A DNA stretch of 64,000 bases from Actinomortierella ambigua (Eukaryota > Mortierellomycota > Mortierellomycetes > Mortierellales > Mortierellaceae): positions 24,330 through 88,329 of the forward strand of contig JAAAJB010000066.1 in the NCBI GenBank assembly GCA_016098155.1. Reading direction: 5' to 3'. The notes beneath the pieces were generated by a model, which saw only the letters and a program-made list of their open reading frames with translations, did no database searches and was not told the DNA's origin. Positions 1-11,500 of the stretch are shown in pieces. Each line of letters begins with the position of its first letter. The first letter of the stretch is position 1. A program made the position numbers and the translations under genes.

Positions 1-587
1 TCGCGGTTGCGCCTTTTCTTCTACAGCAGCAGACTGGGAAAAAGGAACACCAACCATGAATCTTTAGGCTTGAGCGAAATGTGGAGTGGTTGCACGTACC
101 CACGACCTCGCGGGTCGTTGAACTAGTGTACTTGCACACAAAGAAAACGCTGACTCCATTATTCATACAAACAATGGATGAAGGTAAGCTTCTCTTGGGT
201 GGCATCCTGATTTGTAAACTTGAATCCTTTGTTTTTTCTCTCGTCGCTATCCAGCTCGCCGCGGACAGCACGTGTGTGCAGGTTAGGCGGTCCACCTAGC
301 AGCCCACTAAGGAGGAGATGGCAAAGCCCTCGTGGACACCTCGCCTTCATAAGCTGCCCGGAATATCCATCGCACCCCCCCCCCCGAACCAACTAGGACC
401 ATCAGCCTTTTGTTTTTAACGATAAGCATTATCTGGCAAACTTGCCACTTTTCGAATGCACTCTAATGATGCACCAAGTACAAAGACATGCAAGCGGTAG
501 TCATGGTACTTTTGTGGGAGCAGGAAAGCGGAATAGAGAAACGAAGGTCTTCAATATATTACGCGAACAACACAGGGAGGGGGGAAA
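1..587. other. Left-edge spacer, no gene recognised
   Basis: I see no supported gene in this stretch. Short open frames exist on both strands, but none has a recognisable domain, splice pattern or start context. A run of C lies near 367-376. It is probably the downstream region of the N-terminal amidase gene that ends at 588. Confidence 0.5.
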
Positions 588-2572
588 CTACACTTCTACA
601 CACAAGAGACCTTCTCGATTGGCTGGAAGCGATCCAAGCAGTTCTGGTCCATCCGCGCCGAGTCTAAACACACATGAGCTCCCAACAAAGATAACACCTT
701 ATTGGAAAGAAGTGAGATAGGGGGGAGGTGATAATTGCTCTAATGCGTAAGTTCACAGCTAAAACCCATCGATATCAAAGTTTAAACAAAAGCGTTGAGG
801 GTTCGTTATGCCCTTCAGCTTCACTTAAGAAAACAACGTGACTGTCTGCATGACTTGGGCCAAGTCCCATAAAATAAAAAGACATACCTGATTCTATGCC
901 TATGCGGTTGGCGACGACAAAGATGGCTCCGTGGTGTGGCTTCTTTTTCTGGGTATAGAAGGGATTCATGCGAACGGCCCAATAATGCAAAGTCTCGAAT
1001 TGAATCTGTCGGTAGTAGTCCTCATCCTTGTCCGCTGGTTCGTCTTGCTCCTCTTCCGAGTCCTCTTCATCCCGCCATTGGTCACTATCATCGTCCTCGT
1101 CGCCGTGCTCTGTATCTCCATTGCCAGAGTTGTCAGTGGTCTCTGTCTTCACAACTCTTTTCTTCCTCTTTGTGTTTTTTTCCCGGGATACGCGAGCGGT
1201 GGTGTTATCCTGGGATGAATCTTCGCCCTTGTTCCATGCCATAGAGCACAAGATCAAGTCGGATCGCTTGTTCAGATGGAAATTTGCAAACTCAAAGTCG
1301 CCAAAGTCGGCTTTGAACTGGTATGGGTTGACGTCCATGCAAATGCCAAATCCAACCTGACGACGTTAAAAATAAAAAAATAATAATAATGAAACAAACA
1401 CAACAGATGGGCATAAGTATGTCAAAAGCAGAAAGAGAGTGAAGCCCACTCTTATTAAGCGCGGACAAATCCTGCTGCCTGCACCTGCCAAGGCCGAAGC
1501 AGCTACCTGACCAAGTCTCGGAAAGGGTTTGGAGGTGAATCCTGGACCTTCCTCAGCCCAGCTCTCGTCAGTGTAGTAGAGGAAGGTCTTTGAATAGACT
1601 TCCAGTAGCTCGCCTTGGGGCGACACGAAGGCGCTAGAGTTGTAATATGTCTCCTGTTGAGTGTCATTGTTGATCCGTCGCTCTGGGAAGCCAACTACGA
1701 CGTGTGCCTGGAGTCGGATGGCTGTTTGTGAGCAGATCAAAATAAGTATATAAGGTTGCACCCATTGGAACAGAGTCAGTCAAACCATCGTCACGCACTA
1801 AACGTTCTTAAAATCAAAGGCATGAGAGACACATAAAACAGAGGGAGGGAGGGTTTTCGGACCTTGTTTCTTAGCCCATTGGACACTCGGTCCCGTTTCT
1901 GTGTCCTCAAGATATGGACGAATGTGGTCCTTGCCAGTGAACACATAACCTAACGTTTGCGGAGATGCAAAATAAAAATGTCGATCGTGATCCAATTGTA
2001 CATTGGTTTCAGTCAAATGTTCGTTTTCATGGCTCAAATCGTGTATCCTCCGCTCGAGCTTTCCAGTATTTTGTATCTGCTCAAGTTACCTGAGAAGGCC
2101 ATCTCGGGGAGCACGAGGACATCGACATCGTCGGCGTTTAGACTGCACAGATGGCATTGGAGAGATCAAAGAGTGGCGAGAGTGGGGGTGTTAGGTCCTT
2201 GTGAGAGCCGGGTTTCAAGGGATGGGGAATTGAGAAACATTGATGTTCTAGCTGTTTTCTCCACGTGTGTGTGAGGCTCATGTTGAGTTCGGTGGTGAAC
2301 AGATCAAGTCCGCGTAAAACATAAGCTCCAAGCGACCGTGCACTTCATCCTGCCTCGACTGTCCTGTTGAGGTGTGCATGTGACCCCCGTTCGGAAGGGC
2401 TGCGAGAGCAAAAAAAAAAAATTGCCCGCCATGATCGATATTCTCCTCGTAAGTACCTGGATAGCATGTCTGTGGCTCGGTCCATATTCTGTTGGACTTG
2501 CCCGAGTTTGGGCTCCAGCTGGAGACAGACTAGATGGAGTAGGAAGAGAGAAAGAAAGACGAAAAGAAAGAC

Positions 2573-2605
<33 letters not shown>

Positions 2606-2737
2606 AGGAAGGAGAGAGAGAGTAAGTGGGTGAGTGGGAAGTAATAATGAGGGTTATGGTGCACATGACGGAGACATGGCAAGGGGGAATGAGATTCGAG
2701 AGGATGGCGTTGCATGTGGGGGCATACCAATCTTCAT
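588..2737 (-). CDS. NTA1: Protein N-terminal amidase (Nta1-like), 7 exons
   Basis: The product is a nitrilase-superfamily amidase expected to deamidate N-terminal Asn or Gln of proteins, feeding the Arg/N-degron pathway. Coding exons on the minus strand are 2737-2728, 2529-2457, 2142-2090, 1949-1863, 1721-1507, 1356-888 and 697-588. They sum to 1017 bases, fully in frame, giving 338 residues. The Glu-Lys-Cys triad is visible: Glu41 in LPEMAFSG, Lys119 in YSKTFLYYTDESWAEEG and Cys152 in VGFGICMDVNPYQF. The C-terminal exon carries the family motif GSSCVFRL. The start lies in a 10-base exon (ATG AAG ATT G), chosen because splicing it to 2529 gives MKIVCLQLEPKLGQV, a typical nitrilase N-terminus. 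An acidic and lysine-rich insert of roughly 65 residues follows the catalytic Cys region. Family assignment is firm; symbol use follows yeast. Confidence 0.88.
2530..2727 (-). other. NTA1 intron 1 with long C/T tract
   Basis: This intron separates the 10-base initiator exon from exon 2. On the coding strand its 3' half is an almost unbroken polypyrimidine run of about 90 bases ending in CTAG, which reads as the GA-rich tract at about 2535-2625 on the given strand. The donor is G|GTATGC at 2727. The run probably helps the splicing machinery recognise the acceptor after such a short exon. Confidence 0.7.
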
Positions 2738-3388
2738 TGTCGCGTGTTAGCTGAGCAGGCTGTGGAGTGTGGTGTATTTGTTTGAGGTATAAGTGGTTTA
2801 CGTATGGGTGTGTGCTGCAACAGCCTACTGATGGGTGGAATATCAACAGGGTTGATGGATGAATGATGGAGGGTTTTGTACCTGCGTCAAGTCAAGCCAC
2901 CCGCGTTCCTATGGCTGGGACTCATTCTTGTGCTTCGCAGTGGCAAGGCTGTGGATACAAGAAACCTGTACTCCACCACCACCACTACCACCACCACCAC
3001 CACCACTGCCATGACGATCAATCAAGGCATGTTGGAGGTATATGTAAAAGTGTGTGTGAGAGAGAGTATGTGTGTATGTGAGCGTGCCAATAGTGATGCA
3101 ATGACTCCGCGCGGGTGGCGGCGGTGACCCGGGTGGGTCGGCGCCAGAAAGGGAGTATTAGGGGTATCTTGGCAAGATCAGAGAACGAGAGAAAAAAAAT
3201 AAGACTCCACACAGCCATTGAGGCCCCTCTTGTTTCTCCTCTTCTCTCTCCGTCGTTCCTGAAGGAGACTTTTTTTTTTTTTTTTTTCTTTTTCTTCACC
3301 CCCATTCTTTTCCTCCATTTTACTGATTCCATTTACTCACACTCTCCTCTCATTTCCTCTTGTCTGATTTGACCGAAATCGACTTGCA
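2738..3388. other. Divergent spacer between NTA1 and the PhoD-like gene
   Basis: No gene is seen. The stretch should hold both promoters because the two genes are divergently transcribed. It contains a CAC/ACC triplet repeat at about 2972-3007, GT/GA-rich sequence near 3045-3080 and a T run at about 3270-3287. No convincing TATA box was found. Confidence 0.55.
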
Positions 3389-6300
3389 ATGTATAATCCT
3401 CCGAACCCCCCTCCTCCTCCACCGGGTCAGAACCCCTACGGCGGTGGTGGTGGCTATCCGCCCACCAACCCTTCGGCACCTTACCACGCCTACCCGGTCT
3501 CTTCGGGCTCCTTCGGGCCGGGGTCACCTGCAACCGCGTATCCTACTCACTCGCCGTCGTTCCCACCCGCTCCTGGTGCTCCCATGTACGCTCCTCCTCC
3601 AGGCATGCCTGCTCCTCCTGCTCCTCAACCCCCGGCCGGCTATCCAGCGCCTCCTGGATCGCCCTACCCGGCCTCTAGCGCATACCCTGGGGCCCCTCCT
3701 GCCAGTGGTCCAGCTCCCATGTACGCTCCTCCAGCCTCTGTCACTGCCCAAAACTACCCGGCTCCGGCATCGCCGGCCATTTCGGCAGGACCTCCTGGCT
3801 CTGCATATCCATATCCAGCGACGCACGCACCTTATGGGGCACCTCCGCCATCGCCGTACGGTACAGCAGCCCCGGGAGGAGGCGGCTATGGCGCACCACC
3901 GGGAGCGGCAGCACCAATGTACGCACCACCCCCAGGCATGGCAACAGGATATCCAGGACAGCATGCAGTGGGTGGGCTTGTAGGTGCAGGCTTGGGCAGT
4001 GGTAGTTTTCAATGCGGACCTTTGCTTCGGTACCAAAACCTGGATCTGCGAAGCGGGTCGTGGTTGGGCTCGGTGTTGATGGTGTCAACGCCGAGTGTGG
4101 TCGATCAGGGAGCACCCGTGCTGACATGGAGCGACGGAGGACAGCAGCACCAGCAGTCGCAGCAAAAGGTGACGGGCCAGGCTATCGATGGGTACCAACA
4201 GTCCATCTTCTGGCGGTTTTCGTTGGCCATCCCACAAGACCCGCATGTGACGAAGCGGATTACGTACTCGATCAACGGTGGACCCCAGTACTGGTTCTTC
4301 ATCCCAGGTCGATCAGAGTCCTTCCGCTGGATGTTTTACAGCTGCAACGGGTTTTCGCTCGCGACCGATTCAGGTATGTCTGGGCATGTTGTGGGTTACT
4401 GTTGTTATTTTCTCTTGGGAGCAAAAAAAAAAAAAAAAAGCCGTCGTAAGAGGACATGCATGCCAACAGCCATCAAGAGGTGTTTGATACAGCAGAAGGG
4501 AGGTGAAAAGGAAACAGGGGCTCGGAACAGCGCACAGGCTGAGGATTGTGCGAACAGGGGGTGTGCTGTTCGGGATTGTGTGTGTGTTTTTTTTATCTCT
4601 AATGTTTGATTGAAAGCGCGCTCCAAACTCCACACAACCAACCATACTTTTTTCACCACGATGACCCCATTGTGGACTAATTCAGGACAGGGCGAATGTC
4701 TCCCCCAGCCAACAAACAAGATTTCACACAGCATGAACACTATAATTTTTGTACACACAAAACACCGACAAAGCTGGACGCATTTTGCTCCAAAATGGCG
4801 GACATTTTTTCTTCCTCCTCCCTTTTAGGTTCAGGCGCGTGGCTGAGCCCACTTGAAGAGATGGACAGAGATGAGGGGAGCGAGCTAAAGCGAGAGAGAG
4901 AGATGGGGCTGGAGTGGAGACATCGCCCGAGTTTGAGAGAAGCAGGTGTTTCAGCGATAGCTGGCGCAAGGTGTGAGGCACTGTTGGCTGGGTAACGTTT
5001 GTCGGTGCGTGAGATCAGTGCGTAATATTTACAAGCTGTACCCAGCCTTTTCGAGGCTCCAAACAACCAAACGACATAGAGGGAGAGGGAGGCAGTGTCT
5101 TTTGTTGTCCATCCTGGCCTGAGAGCCGTCAAGTGAACAAAACTAATAACAATGCAACATGTTTTTTCTTCTTTTCCGTTGGACTGATGTAGTGGCGTTT
5201 GGAGGCCCTAACCCACTGTGGGACGACTTTTTGGCGAAGCATACTCAGAGACCATTCCATGTGATGATTGGCGGCGGCGACCAACTGTATTGTGATGCGC
5301 TGTTGAACGAGCCGATTCTGCAGGACTGGCTGCGCATTGCGGATGTGGACGAGCGCGAGCGGGTCCAATGTCGCCCAGAGTGGGCGCAGTGTATTGAGCG
5401 GTACTACTTCAACCGCTACTGCAGCTGGTTCAGCCAGGGCACGTACGGCAAAGCCCTCGCCGCCATCCCAACCGTCAACATGTGGGACGATCACGATACG
5501 ATCGACGGCTATGGCTCGTACCGCCACTCCACCCAGGCCAGCCCTGTTATGCGGACGATTGGCGCCGTCTCGAGGCGATTCTATCTGTTGTTCCAGCACC
5601 ACACCACGCCTGCCCTGGCACCCCATCATGGGTTCTTCTCATCTGGCGTGGGCGAGAACATCTTGACGTCGTTGGGACCCTCGACCTCGGCCTTGGTTCT
5701 GGACTGTCGATCGGAGCGTACGAAGAACATGATTTGTTCGGCCTCGACGTACGATCTTGCGTTTGCCAAGTTGTACAACGAGATCCCGGTCGGCACACGG
5801 CATTTGTTGGTGGTGTTGGGTGTGCCGATTGCCTATCCTCGATTGGTGTTCATGGAGAACCTGATGGGATCGATTGGGTCGGCTCTAGGTGCGGTGACGG
5901 GTGCGAAGAAGGTGGTGAACCGACTGAACGGCGAGCCAGAGCTGTTGGACGACATGATTGACCATTGGACGGCATCGCAGCATAAGCAGGAGCGGAACAA
6001 ATTCATTGTGCGGTTGCAGCATTTTGCCGCGGACCGGAATATTCGTGTTACATTTGTGTCGGGCGATGTGCACTGTGCCGGCGTCGGACGGTTCACGGCG
6101 AGGACGGAGCCACAGGAGCATGACCCACACTTGATGTACCAGTTGATCAGCTCGGCCATTGTCAATGAGCCGCCACCTGCGGGGGTGATCCGACTGCTGC
6201 ATTTCCAGGACAAGGTCCATGAGCTGGACGGACGCGTCAAGACTTATGAGGACATGTTCCCGCTGTTCAAGACGGATGTCGACGGCAAGGCGCTTGAGCT

Positions 6301-6472
6301 GGATCGACTGATGCCTCGTCGCAACTATAGTCAAGGAGAGTTTAACCCACAAACAGGAGGCATCGACATCACACTCTTCGTCGAGAATGTTCGAGGTGGT
6401 CCTGAGGGCACCCCCGGCGGTGACCGAGGTACAAAGCCTTACTCAATCCATGTCCCCCGCCTTGGCAACTAA
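3389..6472 (+). CDS. PhoD-like phosphatase with proline-rich N-terminus, 2 exons
   Basis: Exons are 3389-4373 and 5193-6472, joined in phase to give 754 residues. Residues 1 to about 200 are a Pro/Gly/Ala/Tyr-rich tail with three copies of a MYAPPPGMP-like or MYAPPASV-like motif. A beta-rich domain follows (CGPLLRYQNLD, WRFSLAIPQDP, YSINGGPQYWFFIPG), and then the metallophosphatase core. Metal-binding motifs are GGGDQLYCD near residue 355, NMWDDHDTIDGYGSY near 424 and SGDVHCAGVG near 618. This order matches the fungal PhoD_2 family, putative phosphoesterases. The substrate is unknown. No signal peptide or membrane segment is visible, so the protein is probably cytosolic or cell-surface associated through the tail. 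The 818-base intron joins DS to VAFGGPNPLWDDF, which fits the family. The splice choice is an inference from phase and homology. Confidence 0.85.
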
Positions 6473-7014
6473 GCCAAGTAAAAGGGTAGCCTTGCTCTCT
6501 TTTTGTAGCTGTTGCACTGCCTTCTTTCATTCACTACATCGACATCCAAAATGAGAAAGGCATTATTCGTTGGCCACATATTCATCTAAATGAATTACAG
6601 TGAATTTTAAGATGCGTATCATGAGGAGAATGAAGCATAGTTCCTTGCTATTTTTTTTTAGTTGTAATAAGGGAAGTATTTCTGCACCCTTGCATACTTG
6701 AGAATACTGGTCAATAGAGGGTGCAAGTGACGACTGACAATGGACCAATTCATTTTGCATTTAACCACAGGTCAACTGGTTTCTACCTAACTATTGGCAT
6801 GGTCCCTATCCCCTCCCCCACAAGGACTCTGCTCAGTCTCAGAAGGCAGCGGACTCGATGCTCATACATTTACTAGAAGAAGACACAGAGGAAACATTTC
6901 CTGGATGAAGGCGCAGGAAGATTCCACCGCACTTTTTTATTGACGATTATTCGGACTCACATTAGTGAGAGACGAATGAGAAAAAATAAGTACGCAGCAT
7001 GCCGTCGATGCCTT
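6473..7014. other. Convergent spacer, no gene recognised
   Basis: This stretch lies between the 3' ends of the PhoD-like gene (plus) and the first cysteine-rich peptide gene (minus). It is AT-rich and should contain both 3' UTRs and polyadenylation sites. I see no open frame worth calling. Confidence 0.6.
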
Positions 7015-7203
7015 CTAGCATCCGTGGCAAGGATATGATGAGGAACATCTGGCGAAGCAGTTGCCCATGGTTGGCCCTCTAGGGCAAGTACCGTAACAGT
7101 TGCTTCTCTCACTCAGGCAAGTGGCGCAGTCGGCGGCGACGGTCGACATCGCCGTGGCCAAAAGGATGACCATGAAGAAGGAAGTCAGGCTTGTGGCACG
7201 CAT
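7015..7203 (-). CDS. Small secreted eight-cysteine peptide, copy A
   Basis: This is a 62-residue protein with a typical signal peptide: a short basic start, a hydrophobic stretch rich in Phe/Leu/Ile/Ala up to about residue 21, and a probable cut near TVAA. The mature part of about 40 residues holds eight cysteines spaced C-x2-C-x6-C-x3-C-x8-C-x3-C-x5-C-x2-C. Copies B and C at 13991 and 16336 follow nearly the same rule, so the three are paralogs. I recognise no known domain. The doubled CxxxC pattern would suit disulfide-linked helices. The role could be antimicrobial, signalling or surface-related, and all of these are guesses. The protein is coded in one exon, with an apparent intron in the 5' leader. 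It is the most divergent copy. Confidence 0.75.
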   Translation of the reverse strand: MRATSLTSFFMVILLATAMSTVAADCATCLSERSNCYGTCPRGPTMGNCFARCSSSYPCHGC

Positions 7204-7460
7204 TTTTAGTCGAAGGTCCTTGCAACTCTAGATTTAGGCGGTATCGAGACGGCCGATAGTAAGGGGGAGTAAATGTTTACACCATAGTTAGCAGCTGTCC
7301 TCTTTTTTCATTTTGCGTACATTATGAAAGAACGACAATACGAACGACTTACGAGAGATGTGTTGGGGGTTATTCTGTAGTGGAGAACAGGACAAGAGTG
7401 GAGGAAAGGTAGGGTTTGGTAGATGTCGATAGGGGAGATGAAGGTATTGCTTTTATATGC
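7204..7460 (-). promoter_or_regulatory. Promoter and intron-bearing 5' leader of peptide A
   Basis: A TATA-like element (coding strand GCATATAAAA) lies at about 7451-7460, roughly 250 bases above the start codon. A likely leader intron runs from 7352 (CTC|GTAAGTCG) down to 7228 (AAATCTAG|AG), 125 bases long. It contains no part of the reading frame. The same layout recurs upstream of copies B and C. Confidence 0.55.
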
Positions 7461-8527
7461 ATTTGAATGGAGGGCTCTTAGCATTCCCAATATTCTGCAG
7501 CAGTCATTCCCCGCTTGCATTGCCAGCAGAGGGAGTGTTGAGCGTTGCCAAAGACAACCGACATTCCCACTTTTCTCATGAGAAAAAAAACAAAAACCTT
7601 AAAATTGCAGGTGCCACCATCTCCCCCATCCCACAACCGAAATTCTGAACCCACAACCATGAAGTGCATAGCTTTGCTGTGTCCACTAGTAGACTTGTTA
7701 TCATTTAAAAAAACTCGGCGTATTGCTCACATACCACTCACAACAGAGGTTCGAAACAATTGACTCGGGTCAAGACTTCCCACACAGAAACCGAGAGGTG
7801 GTACGAGGGACACCTCCAGGAGATGGACTGTTTCTTCTGACCATTGCCCTACATTGCGCTACTACACTCGAAAGCGATACACGCACAGCAGTCGACGGCG
7901 GAAACTTCCAGCACTTGTTGTGCACCATAGTATACTTGTTATGCATGGTTGCGAAATAGATAGACCAATCCCTACTTGAGAATGCACGAATGTTCTTGGC
8001 CATCTGCTCATGACGAGAAATGGCGCTATAGACTGGAGTATCCTCAACGGAAGGGTGTGCCGCACCAATGAAAAGAAAAAATATGAAAATGCAAAACAAA
8101 GATAAGGGTTTTTTTTTTGACTGGGCACTGTTTGGACGTGGTATCTATCGTTTTTTTTTTCGATGCATACCCCCCCCCAAGAGAAAATGCTCTGTTCTGT
8201 AGATACCAAACGAGCACCCACATCGATACGCAATTGTTGGCACGACGCGCACGCGCGGCCTACCAATTTAAGCTTATCTCGGAGTATGGGTGCAGCGACA
8301 TTATTGCGGCCTCATTCCATATCAAGAAAATGGCTACCCTTGCAGAGTACTACGTCAGCCAAACATAGTGCCTCGCAGCGATCGACGTTGCCGGACAAAG
8401 TGGAGAGAGTGAAAGAGAAAATCGGCTCCAGAGCCGAGTAGGAAATCATGTATAGGGCTATACAGAGCGCGAATGACAGGCCTGTTACATCACCGAAGAT
8501 ACCAACGTATCGTCTATTAACGCAAAG
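7461..8527. other. Spacer between divergent peptide A and Sel1 kinase genes
   Basis: No gene is recognised. Short open frames lack domains or coding bias. The region probably contains the promoter of the Sel1-repeat kinase, but no clear TATA box or terminator-like signal was found. Confidence 0.5.
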
Positions 8528-11500
8528 ATGGAGATTTGGTTAGCAGCGATCAATGCTGGACATGTGACTACGAGTGGCACTGCCACACCTCCAAAAAAAT
8601 CATTCCCTCCATTACATCAAGCATACTCCATCTCATTCTCTCCATCCTCCTCCCCTCTCGGCTCAATGAATTCAGTCCAGCCTCGGGCCTCATTCACAGT
8701 ATGGAGAACACCAACGCCAACACGAGTGTCGTCTGCGCGCATACATGTGCGAATATTGATACTCTACCATCCTTCTGTTGTTTCTTAGGCTCCGCTCCAA
8801 CACTCTCTTCTCGTCCTAGGGAAGATGCTAGGAAAAGGCGGCTATGGCTCAGTCTACAAGGCTCACTGGGGAAACCAGCCATGTGCCGTCAAGACATTCT
8901 TCCTCAGCCAGTCCGAGCTTGCCCAGCTGTCCATCCAGACCGAGATCTCATTCCTGCAGAAGCTTCGCCATCGCCACATCATCCAGTTCTACCGAACACA
9001 CGAAGAGCACGGCTGCACCCACCTCCTCATGGAGCTGGCCGAGAACGGGAGCCTTCAACACGCCATTCTCAACCACCATCTCGCCGCCGATGACTGGACG
9101 ACCAAGATTCGGCTAGCAAGTGAGATTGCTCTTGGTCTCGCCTTCATCCATCAAGAAGGGATCCTCCATCGCGACCTCAAGAGTGCCAATGTGCTCCTCA
9201 CCAAGCACATGGAGGTCAAGCTGGCCGACTTTGGATTGGCGCAGATCAAGTCGATGACTCTCGCATCGACGAGAGGCAGCAGCAGCAGCAGCAGCCAGTC
9301 AAGAGCCAGTCTGCTGGGGACACTCCGATGGATTGCGCCCGAGCTTTTGTTCGCCAAGAAGCCCAAGTACACGGCCCAATCGGATGTGTATGCACTCGGT
9401 GTGGTGATGTGGGAGATGGCGGCCAACTGTGTGCGACCGTTCAAAGACCAGGACAACGATGCATTTGTCGCTCTGGCTGTCAGTCAAGGCGAGCGTGAGA
9501 CCTTTCCAGATGACACCCCAATCGATTATTGTTCGTGGGCACAGCGGTGCTGGCACCAGGATCCCGATCATCGTCCAGACGCAAGCGAGGTCGTCCAGAT
9601 CCATATCGACCCAACCAGAGAGAGCACCGACAATGATGAGGATGATGACGACGTCAATTTCATCGAGGTCAGTTTCGACCAGTCCGATGACTGTTGGACA
9701 GGTGGCTGGCTGAGGAGGACGCGCGACGACTATCAAGTCCCATTGGAAGCAAAGACCACTCGCCACGCGAATGCCGACCAGCATGTTGGTCGATTGCCAT
9801 CGACGGACGATGATGTGGTGGCACATATGTGCATGGTGGCGAAGCAAGGAAGTGTCGAGGCACAGCTGTTTCTCGGATGGATCTACGATCATGGCCGCGG
9901 TGTTGAAAAGAGTGACAGGGACGCCCTGTGGTGGTATCGGCTGGCAGCCTCGCATGGAACGGTAGTGGCGCAGCTCCGTGTTGCCAAAATGTATGAGCAA
10001 GGCCTTGGTGTCCAGAGGAGCGATGAGAAGGCTGCATCATGGTATCTACGAGCGGCGGATGGAGGCAGTGCGGAGGCTCAATATCAGATTGGAAGCATGT
10101 ATCAGGATGGTCGTGGTGTCAAATGGGATGGAAAGGAGGCATTGAGATGGTACAACAGCGCAGCTGTTCAAGGGCAGAGTGATGCACAGTACACGCTGTG
10201 GCAATGGTACTCTCTCGGTCGAGTGGTGGAGCAAAGCGATGAGGAGGCACTCAGGTGGCTCGCCATGTCTGCACAACAAAGCAATAAGACTGCACAACAC
10301 AATCTAGGAGTGGTGTACTTGAATGGACAAGGAGTCGAGAAGAACAGTACCGAGGCGGTCAAGTGGCTCACTCTGGCGGCAGAAAAAGGCAACATCCCTT
10401 CACAAACCCTCCTTGGCTCAATGTACGATAAAGGACTCGTGGTGGAGAAGAGTACCACCTTAGCGGTCAAGTGGTTCACCAAGGCAGCAGAGCAAGGGGG
10501 CCAGGCTGCGCAATTCGATCTAGGCTTTATGTACAAGGAAGGACGCGGTATTGGGCAGAGCGACGACGAGGCAGTCAAGTGGCTCACTCAGGCGGCGGAA
10601 CAGGGGGTCCCGCCACAGCAAGTCTATCTTGGGCAGAAGTCCGAGACAGTCCAGTGGTTCACCATGGCAGCAGAACAAGGGATCACGGCTGCTCAATTCC
10701 ACCTGGGCTCGATGTGTGAGAAAAGATGCGGTTCTGAGGAGAGCAAGATCGAAGCACTCAAGTGGTACACCATGGCAGCAGAGCAAGGTTATGGCCTTGC
10801 TCAATTTCACCTTGGTTTGATCTATGAGAACGGGAAAGGTGTTGAAAAGAGCGGGATCGAAGCATTCAAGTGGTACACCAAGGCAGCAGAGCAAGGTCAT
10901 GGCCTTGCACAAGACCGACTTGGCAGGATGTACGATAATGGAAAATGGATTGAACAAAGCGCAACCGAGGCGGTCAAATGGTACACCAAAGCAGCAAAAC
11001 AAGGGATCACAGGAGCACAAGGCAGCCTCGGCTGTATGTACAAGGAAGGGCGTGGAATTGAGCAGAGCCACGACAAGGCGTTCAGATGGTTCGCCATGGC
11101 GGCAGAACAAGGACATGCCATCTCGCAAGACTACCTAGGCTGGATGTACCAGAATGGAGAAGGAGCTGAGCAGAGCGCTTCCGATGCGGTGAAATGGTAC
11201 AAGAAGGCCGCGGAGAAAAGGCATGGCGTAGCTCAATACAGCCTTGGAATGATGTTCCAACAAGGGCTTGGAGTCGAACAGAGCGATGTAGAGGCAGCCA
11301 AGTGGCTCTCTAAGGCAGCGATTCAGGGGGTTCAGGCAGCGCAATTCAACCTTGGCCGGATGTATGAAGAAGGACGAGGAGTTGAACAGAGCTATGCCAA
11401 GGCGGTCCTGTTGTATACCAGTGCAGTAGCGTCAGGGATTTCGTCAGAGTGGTCACACTCTGAATGGGTGGGAAGGCACAGTCGACAAATCCGTCAGAGC

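Noticed and set aside
7700..7780. GGTTCGAAAC resembling a tRNA T-loop
   Set aside because: No acceptor stem, D arm or anticodon arm could be matched around it. No tRNA was found anywhere in the window.
8699..8788. Frame MENTNANTSVVCAH as the kinase N-terminus
   Set aside because: It is out of frame with the kinase and lies inside the proposed 90-base intron. The in-phase join 8698 to 8789 gives residues directly preceding the glycine loop.
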